Shown: piece after piece, positions 11,762 to 23,297 of the stretch
How positions within the stretch are numbered: position 1 is the first letter of the stretch
Layout of the letters: every line of letters starts with the position of its first letter
DNA from: Liolophura sinensis
Taxonomy: Eukaryota > Mollusca > Polyplacophora > Chitonida > Chitonidae
Length of the DNA: 64,000 nt
Direction of reading: 5' to 3'
NCBI RefSeq assembly: GCF_032854445.1
Contig: NC_088302.1
Coordinates: 38,322,191 to 38,386,190 of the forward strand
Translations under genes and position numbers: made by a program
The notes under the pieces: generated by a model
What the model was told of the DNA's origin: nothing
The model's database searches: none
Seen by the model: only the letters and a program-made list of their open reading frames with translations

Positions 11762-12470
11762 GAGACGTCAAAGGAGAAATAAAATCTTCCGCATGGAAAA
11801 AAATGAAGTGAAAATTTAATTGATGATTGGAATACTGACAAGCCAGTCAAATTCTGGGTTGATAAATAAGTTTTTTGTACGTTGAAATTTTGGTGTTGCG
11901 CTCTAGTGACTTTCGCACAATTAATGCTTTGAACACCTGATCTCTTAACGAAATTATTGTAAACAAAAAAGTGCTAAAGAATGTTGTTGTTTACCCGGAA
12001 ACAATTGGTGGTACTAGACAAAAACCTTCCATTTTCTAAATTGGAGAACGTAATGTCGCGAGACCAGTTAGCCAGGCATGCATGCAAGTATACGTAATAA
12101 AGCTAACTGTAAAAGGATGTGGTATTACGACATCAAAACACGTGCTTAATTTTTTGGAAGTGACCTTGTAGTAGCACTGGCTATTTTTAAGACGACTTAT
12201 CATCAGTAAGAATTGTCATAGTTTTTTAAATATAAAAGACGAGAGCACGGAAAGTGAAACTGGAGCAGCAGCGACAATCTGATATCTGGAAAATGGTCAC
12301 ACACAGCCGTTGAAAATACAGCCCCTTGCCAGTTCACCTCAGTCAGGGTTTTACCTCAACTGTTCCTGTCTTTATTCATCAGATTGATGTTCAACGCCAT
12401 ACACTGATGGATATTTCGCTCATATATGAAGGTTGTCAGGTTTATGGAGGGGAGAACCGCAGGACATTTC

Positions 12471-12666
12471 TCCACATACAAACATCACTTCTCCATATAC
12501 AAACAACACTTCTCCATATACAAAGAGCACTTCTCCATATACAAACAACACTTCTCCATATACAAACAACACGTCTCCATATACAAACAACACGTCTCCA
12601 TATACAAAGAGCACTTCTCCATATACAAACAACTCTTCTCCATATACAAAGAGGACTTATCCATAC
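12471..12666 (+). repeat. 21-bp tandem array
   Basis: About nine copies of CTTCTCCATATACAAACAAC plus A, with AACA/AGAG alternation. Open in every plus frame because 21 is divisible by three; no start, signal or splice context supports coding. Confidence 0.92.
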
Positions 12667-12971
12667 TAACTTACAGCAGCAGCCAAACCATCTTCATTGT
12701 ACAGGAATTGACGGGACTGGTTTATCACGTTACCATGCTTAAAATGTACAGCAAATTCGCCAGTCATACCCGATCGGATGGATTGTTGGGATGTCTGGTG
12801 CTGAGATAGTAGTGGCATAGTCGTCTTCTGGGATGGGACAAAATAGCGTGTTTCTAAATCAGACAGAATATTGTTCAGCTGAATACAATAACGTGGTAAT
12901 GTGGTGAGAAGTCGATGTTTTGTCTTGATGACAGCTTAGGCAACCTTGTTCAAGTGGCAAAACTGCAAAAC

Positions 12972-13003
12972 TGCAAAAAAAAAAAAAAAAAAAAAAAAAA
13001 AAC
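12972..13003 (+). repeat. Poly-A tract
   Basis: About 28 consecutive A; no element body directly upstream was recognised. Confidence 0.9.
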
Positions 13004-13317
13004 AGAGCAGTGTTCAGCATGCCGCTGCTTTAAAACCACAACCGCAACTCACATACTGTACTCAGAATGCCGTAAGTATCATTCTAGTCAAGCTACTGGT
13101 CCATCTTAAACGGGAACAATTTCCTAGGGTCATATCCAACATTATTTCTGCTATTCCACGACAGTGTTTTCTTTCATCAGCTTACAGGCCCCAGTCCCAA
13201 CACGCGTACTGTTGATTCACTGTCGAGCAATGCCAAAGATACCACACATGACATCCCTGAGGAAACTTATATAGCGTCATATTCTCTTCAGCTCTGTGGA
13301 TAGATACACCTCTCCCA

Positions 13318-13420
13318 GGGGCTTCCGTGGCCTAGTGGTTAGCGTGCTGACGCAGCACAATATCCAGGAACTCTTCATTAATTCCATCGTTGTGAGTTCA
13401 AGTCCAGCGCATGCGGCCTC
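13318..13420 (+). mobile_element. SINE type A, tRNA-like head only
   Basis: GCTTCCGTGGCCTAGTGG (A box) and GTGAGTTCAAGTCCAGC (B box) without the body. Not a tRNA gene: no acceptor stem pairing is evident and it matches the SINE head. Confidence 0.72.
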
Positions 13421-13845
13421 ACGAACGTGGTTTTAATCCCATTCTCGGACTGGATATTTTCTAGATTTCCATTCAAGGCTCGTTCATACTGTGTGATTAG
13501 GAGCATCGACTTATCGAACATGGCTATTTCAAGAAATACGCGACAAAACGTTATTTAATAGAATTTATAAAATTCGACAAATACGTGACACTTTTTGAAT
13601 TCAATGAGTTGACACCACAAATGAAAATGTGCCCAAAAGACAATAAGCTTCCATTTTGCGTGGTCATGCATGAAAGTCGCTGGAGACAATTTGCTTTCCA
13701 CTAATCCATGGGTCGAAACAGACATTCGTATACCAGCCACAAACCATATGGACGTTCGAGGTCAATAATCGCAGGGCCAGTACCCAAAATGAAGGCTGTG
13801 TCAAACCACCAAAGAATTAAGAAAGTATATAAAGTACGAAGTCAC

Positions 13846-14109
13846 GGGCCTCCGTGGCTCAGTTGGTTAGCACGCGGGCGCAGCGTAATGACCCAGGTGT
13901 CTCTCACCAATGCGGTCGCTGTGAGTTCAAGTCCAGCTCATGCTGGTTTCCTCTCCGGTCGTGCGTGGGGAGGTCTGACAGCAACCTGCGGATGGGTGTG
14001 AGTTTATTCGTAGTTGTGCCAGGTTTTTTCCCACCATAATGCTGGCAGCCGTCGCATAAGTGAAATATTCTTGAGTACGGCGTAAAACATCTATCAAATG
14101 AATAAATCA
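13846..14109 (+). mobile_element. Full-length tRNA-headed SINE, type A
   Basis: Head CCTCCGTGGCTCAGTTGG (A box) and GAGTTCAAGTCC (B box), body TGCTGGTTTCCTCTCCGG, 3' end CATAAGTGAAATATTC, TTGAGTACGGCGTAAAACAT and an A/T tail. Best-preserved reference copy of the family here. It would score as a tRNA-like fragment but has a 190-bp non-tRNA body. Confidence 0.88.
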
Positions 14110-14162
14110 ATGGGACGGAATCATGCAACGCGAAGCAGTCAACAGTTCTCAATGATATTGGA

Positions 14163-14418
14163 GTGAGTGAGTGAGTGCTTGGGGCTTAACGTCGTACTCA
14201 ACAATTTTTCAGTCATATGACGAAGAAGGAATCCTTAGGGTGCATGTAAGTGTAATGGGCCTCCTTGCTGCAGGACGGATTTCCACCGTTCTTTTATTTA
14301 GTGCTCCTTCACTGAGACGACTTACCGAAGGCAAGTAAGCGTCCCCGCCCGAGCCATTATACTGATACGGGTCAACCAGTCGTTGCACTATCCCCTTCAT
14401 GCTGATCGCAAGCGAGGC
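14163..14418 (-). mobile_element. SINE type B, minus orientation, 12-bp target-site duplication
   Basis: On the minus strand it ends GTACGACGTTAAGCCCCAAG then (CACT)n. Flanks AATGATATTGGA at 14151-14162 and 14419-14430 are identical. It shares the 3' end of the 35.4 kb copy and lacks the tRNA head. Confidence 0.85.
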
Positions 14419-15511
14419 AATGATATTGGAAAGGCGCAAGGTATGTTCCAGGCCACTAAGTGCAATCAGTATTCAAATCGTGTTCCTTGCCAGTAAATAA
14501 GTTGTCGATAATGAAGCAAATTATATTTATTGTAATACTTCAAGTGAACATAAAGTCTGCCAGTATATATACATAGCTAGAAAGGATATAGGACACAGTT
14601 ATCACACAAAAATATGTAAAAAATTCTGTAAAGATTTGAAAGCCGAGACGATGTAGTTCAGCACTGGGATATGGCACTGACGGACAATTCACTCCGAATA
14701 GCCATGCTGTAGAAGCCCTGATGAACTTGGCCAATCACTAGCGCTGAAAGCGTCCCTTGATTATTGGCTGTCACGTCAAAACACCTATTAACTCTCGATT
14801 GTCAGTGTGGATTTTTATAGTGCAATATGTCGGATTTTGCGGCTAGTTTAAATGTTAAACTGATGCATTTTGGACCACACATTTATGAAGAGGGAACGGA
14901 GAACGACTGACCATGTCACAACGCGTACATGTTCGGCAGGAGACTGCAGTAACTTGCCGGGGTGAGCTGGCCAGAAAACCGCTTCGGATTTGGTTCGAAA
15001 ATATCTTCCAATGAAAGATATGAAAATCTGCATGAAAGAGTCTCTTGTAAAACAGAGGGATCTGCTATGTTCGGTAAATTCCCTGATGTCTGTACAGGCA
15101 GCTAGGCCTAATGCACCGACTCATGCAGGTCGCAGAAGAGGACGAGCAGGACTGCTAAAACACAACGCTTGTGCTCACGAAGATCGTCCAGAAACAGGGC
15201 GAAGAAACATCGGCCCTTTGAAAACGGCACAGAACCGATACTCTTTGGTTGGGTATCAGGCATTTTTGTTTGTATTTTCTCATTGGCAATGAGGTACTGA
15301 CAATCATTTGCTCTTTATTTTGTTGATAAGAGGTGTAGAATTTTTTTAATGTTTTTAGAATATTTCTGGAATATTACTTTATTGATCAGTTCAGCTCTAG
15401 TGGCTGACTGTATGTTCACTTTAAGAAACTTAAAGTGAAGGCGTTGATGGAATAACATTGATACACTCCTTTTTGCAGTAATAACGTGAATTCGTCACAT
15501 AACATACATGA

Positions 15512-15600
15512 TCTTACAAATGCTACAAGGCGAGGTATGTACATGCCATATGCAGGACCCTTCGGTATACTGCTGTCCAAGTTAGGATAATTTACAATTT
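15512..15600 (+). repeat. Dispersed repeat D, copy 1
   Basis: ACAAATGCTACAAGG, then GTGCCATATGCAGGACCC-like core and TTCGGTATACTGCTGTC; matches 62868-62950. Confidence 0.75.
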
Positions 15601-15984
15601 CAAAATCGCGACTATCCCTCTTGTCGTAAAGTCTGCGAGACAGGAAACCGTTTTTTTCTCTTTAGAAATACAGGCCCAGGTAAGATGTATAAAACTGCGC
15701 CTAGCTCTGTTTTCACGATAACATATTAATACAGAGAAGAGATACGTCACCATGCTAAATGCGTTTGACGCAACATTGCGATGGCTTTGTAGAAGCTTTG
15801 TAGACTCGTTAATAGTTTCTGCATATAGTCGTATTCATATAGGTGTAGGTCAGTCAAAGATGTGGCGATGGCACAATTTGCGCCTATCAGAACACCTATA
15901 CACTATTGATATATGGTTTCTCCGAATTTCACATGAATGTTATTACTGAGAAATTCAAACAAAACGATGAAGAACATGAATTGT

Positions 15985-18055
15985 CTGGAGGGTACAGTAT
16001 CCCTAATGTCAGAAAGACACAGAATAGACAGAAAGCCTAGTGACTGTAGGACACAGAATCCCCGCGGGAGTGGCTGGTGGGAGACAGAATTCTTAGTATC
16101 CGGAGGATGAGACAGAGTTCTTAGGGAGAGAATTGTTTATGTCTGGATGAGACAGAATCCCTAATATCTGGAGGAGACAGGAGTCCTAATGTATGGAGGA
16201 GGCAGAGGAGATTCCATAATGTCTGGAGAAGACGGGAATTCTAGTGTATTAAGGTGGCAGAGATTCCGTAATGTCTGGAGGAGACAGGAATCCTAGTGTA
16301 TGGAAGTGGCAGGGGAGATTCCGTAACGTCTGGAAGAGACGGGAGCCCTAGTGTATGAACGTGGCAGAGATTCCGTAATGTCTGGAGGAGACAGGAGTCC
16401 TATTGTATGGAGGTGGCAGAGATTCCGTAATGTCTGGAGGAGACAGGAGTCCTAGTCCATGGAGGTGGCAGAGATTCCGTAATGTCTGGAAGAGACGGGA
16501 GCCCTAGTGTATGGAGGCGGCATAGATTCCGTAATTTCTGGAAGAGACAGGAGTCCATGTGTATGGAGGTGGCAGAGATTCCGTAATGTCTGGAGGAGAC
16601 AGGAGTCCTAGTGTATGGAGGTGGCAGAGATTCCGTAATTTCTGGAAGAGACGGGAGCCCTAGTGTATGAACGTGGCAGAGATTCCGTAATTCCTGGAGG
16701 AGACAGGAGTCCTAGTGTATTAAGGTGGCAGAGATTCCGTAATGTCTGGAGGAGACACGAGTCCATGTGTATGGAGGTGGCAGGGGAGATTCCGTAACGT
16801 CTGGAAGAGGCGGGAGCCCTAGTGTATGAAGGTGGCAGAGATTCCGTAGTGTCTGGAAGAGATAGGAGTCCTAGTGTATGGAGGTGGCAGAGATTCCGTA
16901 ACGTCTGGAAGAGACGGGAGCTCTAGTGTATGAAGGTGGCAGAGATTCCGTAATGTCTGGAGGAGACAGGAATTCTAGTGTATGAAGGTGGCAGAGATTC
17001 AGTAATGTCTGGAGGAGACACGAGTCCATGTGTATGGAGGTGGCAGGGGAGATTCCGTAACGTCTGGAAGAGACGGGAGCCCTAGTGTATGAAGGTGGCA
17101 GAGATTCCATAGTGTCTGGAAGAGATAGGAGTCCTAGTGTATGGAGGTGGCAGAGATTCCGTAATGTCTGGAGGAGACAGGAGTCCTAGTGTATGGAGGT
17201 GGCAGAGATTCCGTAACGTCTGGAAGAGACAGGAGCCCTAGTGTATGAAGGTGGCAGAGATTCCGTAATGTCTGGAGGAGACACGAGTCCATGTGTATGG
17301 AGGTGGCAGGGGAGATTCCGTAACGTCTGGAAGAGACGGGAGCTCTAGTGTATGAAGGTGGCAGAGATTCCATAGTGTCTGGAAGAGATAGGAGTCCTAG
17401 TGTATGGAGGTGGCAGAGATTCCGTAATGTCTGGAGGAGACAGGAGTCCTAGTGTATGGAGGTGGCAGAGATTCCGTAACGTCTGGAAGAGACAGGAGCC
17501 CTAGTGTATGAAGGTGGCAGAGATTCTATAGTGTCTGGAAGAGATAGGAGTCCTAGTGTATGGAGGTGGCAGAGATTCCGTAATTTCTGGAAGGGACAGG
17601 AGCCCTAGTGTATGGAGGTGGCAGAGATTCCGTAATGTCTGGAGGAGACAGGAATTCTAGTGTATGGAGGTGGCATAGATTCCGTAATGTCTGGAAGAGA
17701 CGGGAGCCCTAGTGTATGAAGGTGGCAGAGATTCCATAGTGTCTGGAAGAGATAGGAGTCCTAGTGTATGGAGGTGGCAGAGATTCCGTAATGTCTGGAG
17801 GAGACAGGAGTCCTAGTGTATGGAGGTGGCAGAGATTCCGTAACGTCTGGAAGAGACAGGAGCCCTAGTGTATGAAGGTGGCAGAGATTCCGTAATATCT
17901 GGAGGAGACAGGAGTACTAGTGTATTAAGGTGGCAGAGATTCCGTAATGTCTGGAGGATACAGGAGTCCTAGTGTATGGAGGTGGCAGAGATTCCATAAT
18001 GTCTGGAAGAAAACAAGTGTCTGGAAAAGTCAGAATGCATAGTGCGTGAAGGAGA
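15985..18055 (+). repeat. 52-bp minisatellite with 263-bp higher-order repeat
   Basis: Unit GTCTGGAGGAGACAGGAGTC, CTAGTGTATGGAGGTGGCAG, AGATTCCGTAAT (52 bp), 35 or more copies; the first 150 bp are degenerate. A 3-bp insertion variant (GCAGGGGAGATT) recurs every five units, giving a 263-bp higher-order period, visible in the near-identical segments at 16871-17110 and 17134-17373. Non-coding: unit length is not a multiple of three. Confidence 0.92.
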
Positions 18056-18102
18056 CGAAATCCCTAATGAGGTATAAATGAGATATAATCTCTAATGTTT
18101 GG

Positions 18103-18285
18103 AGGACACAGAGTGAGTTAGTGAGTGTTTAGGGTTTAACGTCGAACTTAACAATTTTTCAATCATCTCACGACGAAGGAGTCCTAACACGTGCATGTAA
18201 TGTGTCTTCTTCTTTCAGGGCGGATTTCCACCGCTCTTTCATCTAGTGCTGCTCCACTGAGACGACCTACCGGGGGAGGGGGGGG
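18103..18285 (-). mobile_element. SINE type B fragment inserted in the minisatellite block
   Basis: Same 3' end as the 14.2 kb copy (reverse complement of GTGAGTGTTTAGGGTTTAAC), truncated at ACCTACCGG next to a G-rich run. It separates the 52-bp and 75-bp arrays. Confidence 0.8.
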
Positions 18286-18299
18286 GGGGGGGAGGCAGA

Positions 18300-20440
18300 A
18301 TCTCAGGTATCTGGGGAAGACAGAATCCATAGTGTCTGGAGGAAACAGAATCTCTGGTGTCTCCCTGGGGTTTGGGATCCCTTGTGTCTGAGAGACAAAA
18401 TCCCTGAAGACAAAATCTCTGGTGTCTGGGGAGACTGGTTCCCGAGTGTGTGGAGAATATAGAATACCCAGGGTCTAGTGGAGACAGAATCCCTAGTGTC
18501 TGGGTGAGACAGGTTCCCCAGCATATGGAGAATATAGAATACCCAGGATCTAGTCAAGATAGAATCCCCAGTGTCTGGGGGAGACAGGTTCCCCAGCATA
18601 TGGAGCATATAGAATACCCAGGATCTAGTGAAGATAGAATCCCCAGTGTCTGGGTGAGACAGGTTCCCCAGCATATGGAGAATATAGAATACCCAGGATC
18701 TAGTCAAGATAGAATCCCCAGTGTCTGGGTGAGACAGGCTCCCGACTGTGTGGAGAATATAGAATAGCCAGGGTCTAGTGGAGACAGAATCCCTAGTGTC
18801 TGGGTGAGACAGGTTCCCCGAGTGTCTGGAGAATATAGAATACCCAGGATCTAGTGGAGACAGAATCCCTAGTGTCTGGGTGAGACAGGTTCCCCAGCAT
18901 GTGGAGAATATAGAATAGCCAGGGTCTAGAGGAGACAGAATCCCTAGTGTCTGAGGGCGACAGGTTCCCCGAGTGTGTGGAGAATATAGAATAGCCAGGG
19001 TCTAGTGGAGACAGAATCCCTAGTGTCTGGGGGAGACAGGTTCCCGAGTGTGTGGAGAATATAGAATACCCAGGATCTAGTGGAGACAGAATCCCTAGTG
19101 TCTGGGGGAGACAGGTTCCCCAGCATGTGGAGAATATAGAATAGCCAGGATCTAGTGGAGACAGAATCCCTACTGTCTGGGTGAGACAGGTTCTCCAGCA
19201 TGTGGAGAATATAGAATAGCCAGGGTCTAGTGGAGACAGAATCCCCAGTGTCTGGGGGAGACAGGTTCCCGAGTGTGTGGAGAATATAGAATAGCCAGGG
19301 TTTAGTGGAGACAGAATTCGTAGTGTCTGAGGGAGACAGGTTCCCGAGTGTGTGGAGAATATAGAATACCCAGGATCTAGTGGAGACAGAATCCCTAGTG
19401 TCTGGGGGAGACAGGTTCTCCAGCATGTGGAGAATATAGAATACCCAGGATCTAGTGGAGACAGAATCCCTAGTGTCTGGGTGAGACAGGTTCCCCAGCA
19501 TGTGGAGAATATAGAATAGCCAGGATCTAGTGAAGATAGAATCCCTAGTGTCTGGTTGAGACAGGTTCCCCGAGTGTCTGGAGAATATAGAATAGCCAGG
19601 GTCTAGTGGAGAAAGAATCCCTAGTGTCTGAGGGAGACAGGTTCCCGAGTGTCTGGAGAATATAGAATACCCAGGATCTAGTGGAGACAGAATCCCTAGT
19701 GTCTGAGGGCGACAGGTTCCCGAGTGTCTGGAGAATATAGAATACCCAGGGTCTAGTGGAGACAGAATCCCTACTGTCTGGGTCAGACAGGTTCTCGCGT
19801 GTTTGGAGAATATAGAATACCCAGGATCTAGTGGAGACAGAATCTCTAGTGTCTGGGTGAGACAGGTTCCCCGAGTGTCTGGGGAATATAGAATACCCAG
19901 GGTTTAGTGGAGACAGAATCCCTACTGTCTGGGTGAGACAGGTTCCCCGAGTGTCTGGAGAATATAGAGTACCCAGGGTCTAGTGGAGACAGAATCCCTA
20001 GTGTCTGAGGGCGACAGATTCCCGAGTGTCTGGAGAATATAGAATACCCAGGGTTTAGAGGAGACAGAATCCCTAGTGTCTGGGTGAGACAGGTTCCCGA
20101 GTGTGTGGAGAATATAGAATAGCCAGGGTCTAGTGGAGACAGAATCCCTAGTGTCTGAGGGAGACAGGTTCCCGTGTGTGTGGAGAATATAGAATACCCA
20201 GGATCTGGTGAAGATAGAATCTCTGGTGTCTGGGTGAGACAGGTTCCCGAGTGTGTGGAGAATATAGAATAGCCAGGGTCTAGTGGAGACAGAATCCCTA
20301 GTGTCTGAGGGCGACAGGTTCCCGAGTGTGTGGAGAATATAGAATAGCCAGGGTCTAGTGGAGACAGAATCCCTAGTGTCTGAGGGAGACAGGTTCCCGT
20401 GTGACTGGAGAATATAGAATAGCCGGGGTCTAGGAGACAA
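18300..20440 (+). repeat. 75-bp minisatellite
   Basis: About 27 copies of GAGACAGGTTCCCCAGCATA, TGGAGAATATAGAATACCCA, GGATCTAGTGGAGACAGAAT, CCCTAGTGTCTGGGT. 75 bp is 25 codons, hence minus-strand open frames to 204 residues, but copies of 74-76 bp break every frame. GAGACAGAATCCCTAGTGTC resembles GAGACAGGAGTCCTAGTGTA of the adjoining 52-bp unit, so the arrays are related. Confidence 0.92.
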
Positions 20441-20475
20441 AATCCCTGCGTATCTCGTCATAATTCTGTTATCAG

Positions 20476-20547
20476 TCGCTGTTGAATAAATGAAATATTT
20501 TACGATGGCGTTGAGTGCGGCAAAAACACCAATCAAATAAGTAAATA
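20476..20547 (+). mobile_element. SINE type A 3' tail insertion with 14-bp target-site duplication
   Basis: Only 72 bp of 3' end is present, yet AATTCTGTTATCAG at 20462-20475 and 20548-20561 is a perfect duplication, so this is a severely 5'-truncated retroposition, not a decayed copy. Confidence 0.82.
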
Positions 20548-21893
20548 AATTCTGTTATCAGGGAACAATAAAGATGTAGATTTCATGTGGTACTCTATGA
20601 TATGCCTCCAGCTATTTATACTGTAAATGTTGAATGGGAATACTGGGCATTTTAGTGTAAATTACATGTAATGTTCTTGTTCTCCATTAAGCTGGACCTG
20701 TCGAATTATCATGCTGTGTTGAGCATTTTAGGTCGGATAAGTTAAATTTAAAAGTAAATTCTTGTCACACAATCGGAATCTTAGCCAACAGGATGCCAGC
20801 GGCTTGATATTTTCCTGGATTTCACATTCCACAAAAGAAACAATCAGTTTGTGTTTGAAAGTAAAAGCCTCGCTGGTAAAGATGTCGTGATTGACGACAC
20901 GTTTACTCATAGCCATTAAATCGTAAAAACCAGCTCTTCATTGTCTGTGTTAATGAAGGAGACCCATGTTAATTTTTTTTGAGTACTGAATCTTATTGCA
21001 CTCCTTCATGCAGTGTATTTGCAATTCGCCATACAAAAATTAACCGAATGTGTTAGATATAGATGTGTTGAGCAAGTTACAAACGTACAACAGGACAAAC
21101 AGGGGGAAAAAATACGAAAAAATCCAGAAAGGTGTTTCCAGAAGATTAACAATACGAAATGGGATTGTTAGACAAAGTTATACATGACGAGAAAAGCTGT
21201 TACTCCCATTGAACAGATACATAAGTGCTACTTTGAATTAGGCGTTAATCAAAACAGACAAGCCGTGTGTATTCTGCCAAATGCTCCAAGCAAGCTTCAT
21301 CCTGTTACAGAGTGCATGGTCTTTAGAATGGCAGTACTGTTACATAGTAGTTGATTGATTCTTTTGCTTATTTATATACTTATTAGATTTTTGATAGACC
21401 TACTGAAGCATTTTTCAGTGACGGTGGTCATTTTTATGGGATCAGAAAATCTGAGTGGTCGGGTAAACCACAGACTTAGGGAAAGTTTCTGAGGTACTTA
21501 GTCATAGCTTCAAAATAGTTTACTACCCTAAAATTGTGACTTACCCTAGGAATTCATACTTCCATGCCCAGAGTTGTCTTTGTCCGTCATGACAAAATTG
21601 AAAACAAGTGTTAATGGTTAAATTTAAATTATGAATTAATACCAGAAATTAAGACTATGTCTGACTTAAATCTAAGACAGCTTCTTGATTCTTGGACCAG
21701 AATTGAATAAATGATTATGGCTTAACGCCACATTGGCGATATTTCAGCCATATGGTGGCCAGAGCATATTTAAATCAAGAATCAGTGAATGGTTTTCCAT
21801 GCGATAATGAGAACATTCAAATTAAAACAAGAAACAGGCATGTTTAAGACCAATTAAAATTTAGTTAAAATTCGAAAACCGTAAAATTTGTAT

Positions 21894-21927
<34 letters not shown>

Positions 21928-22245
21928 AATTCTGAAAAAAAAAATGAACCCGCAGTTCGTGTATCCTAGAGACTAAATGACAACCATTTAAATCCCTCGG
22001 GCACGTCCCATTTCCTCTTGAATCTATCGTCCATTCACTCAGTCATATGAGCTAGATCCACAAAGAAACAGACCATGTAGCTTATGGGTAGACTGGAAAT
22101 TGGGGCAATAGGATTGGCCATCAACTGATGCCAGGCCATTTACAAACGGCTCTGAATGTGTATGTTAATTTTGTGAATGGTTGGGACTTCATTACTGGTC
22201 GTACGTGGACCACTTCCACAAACAGCGTAGAAATTGTTTCTCTAG

Positions 22246-22247
<2 letters not shown>

Positions 22248-22301
<54 letters not shown>
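22248..22301 (+). repeat. (AT)n microsatellite
   Basis: About 27 AT repeats, followed by T6. A second run lies at 21896-21925. Confidence 0.97.
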
Positions 22302-22304
<3 letters not shown>

Positions 22305-22877
22305 TTAAAGACCATGAAGATTTACTCATGCTCTTCAATAGAGAACTGCATGCAGTAGACGATTCAGTCACAGCTAGCGACTCGAAGTATGGACAATGCC
22401 AACCTACAAGATGAACACTGGCCACAGCCAACTTGTACAAGTGTAAGCTAAATATTAATTGGAAAAATGTTGTCGAACACAAAATGACCGGGTTGCCAAT
22501 ATTTATCACACTTCGAGGTCATTTCTTTTTATTAAATTCGTGTTCAAACTGTGTACCCTTGTTTATTTCTGTATGTACTACAGCAACTTGTTTCCAAACT
22601 TTTCACTTACAGAACATCTATTAATGAGATTGAATGATGATCGATCCGGCTTCCCATCACTGCCACCATTAGCAAATTTTGTACGGGAATCTAGAACCGC
22701 GCTAGGGTCACTGGGGTCACGTTGATGAGACGGGAAGCGGTGTCAGAAACCACTGTCTTAATCTTTTGTTTGTATTTATACTGGATACAAATGCATTCTC
22801 TTTATCTTAACCTCGGTGCGTCGCACAGGCTTCAAAGGTCAACTTTATCTCGCAGTAGCAGTTATGTAACGAGCATG

Positions 22878-23058
22878 CATTTATTTATTTGATTGGTGTT
22901 TAACGTCGTAATCAAGAATATTTCACTTATGCGACGGCAGTCCAGCATTATGGTGGGAGGAAACCGGGCGCAGCCCGGGGGAAACCCACGACCATCCGCA
23001 GTTTGGTGCCAGACCTTCCCACGTACGGCCGGAGAGGAAGCCAGCATGAGCTGGAATT
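22878..23058 (-). mobile_element. SINE type A, 5'-truncated, minus orientation
   Basis: Tail and body present to the TGCTGG segment; tRNA head missing. Confidence 0.82.
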
Positions 23059-23297
23059 GAACTAGTATGCCTTAAATAAACATTGATGTTTGAACTGCAA
23101 TTGTCTATTTATCTGGGAGCGTTTGAAATGAGTAACCCATGACTACGAATTCAGTTCGTGCAGTGACCGGAAACTTCAGTGAAATTAATTCAATTTCACC
23201 GGATTTGAAATGCAATTTTGAAAATTCGGCGTAGAGCGTTCTCACGTTTAGTTCCATATTAACAGTATTCTCTACAATCCCATGCATAAAGCTGATA

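Larger units (their letters stand above)
11850..15984. other. Intergenic sequence, repeats only
   Basis: Contains the 21-bp array, poly-A tract, three SINEs and repeat D. A segment at 12318-12375 (CTCAGTCAGGGTTTTACCTC) resembles 61768-61820. No exon could be supported. Confidence 0.5.
20562..23297. other. Spacer between minisatellite and JPT 3' end
   Basis: Two (AT)n tracts, one SINE and, near 21722-21770, a fragment TTAACGCCACATTGGCGATA with a partial relative at 10450. No supported gene. Confidence 0.5.

Noticed and set aside
13846-13950. tRNA gene (A and B boxes present)
   Set aside because: It is the head of a SINE with body and A-rich tail; the same applies at 8.2, 33.3, 44.3, 49.6 and 63.9 kb.
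16080-20440. CRISPR array
   Set aside because: No spacers: units are contiguous and vary by point changes, and the genome is eukaryotic.
18450-20536. Repetitive proteins of 105-204 residues
   Set aside because: Frames come from the 75-bp unit length; copies of 74 and 76 bp interrupt every frame and no splice or start context exists.
22121-22509. Frames with runs of alternating Ile and Tyr
   Set aside because: They are translations of the (AT)n microsatellite.
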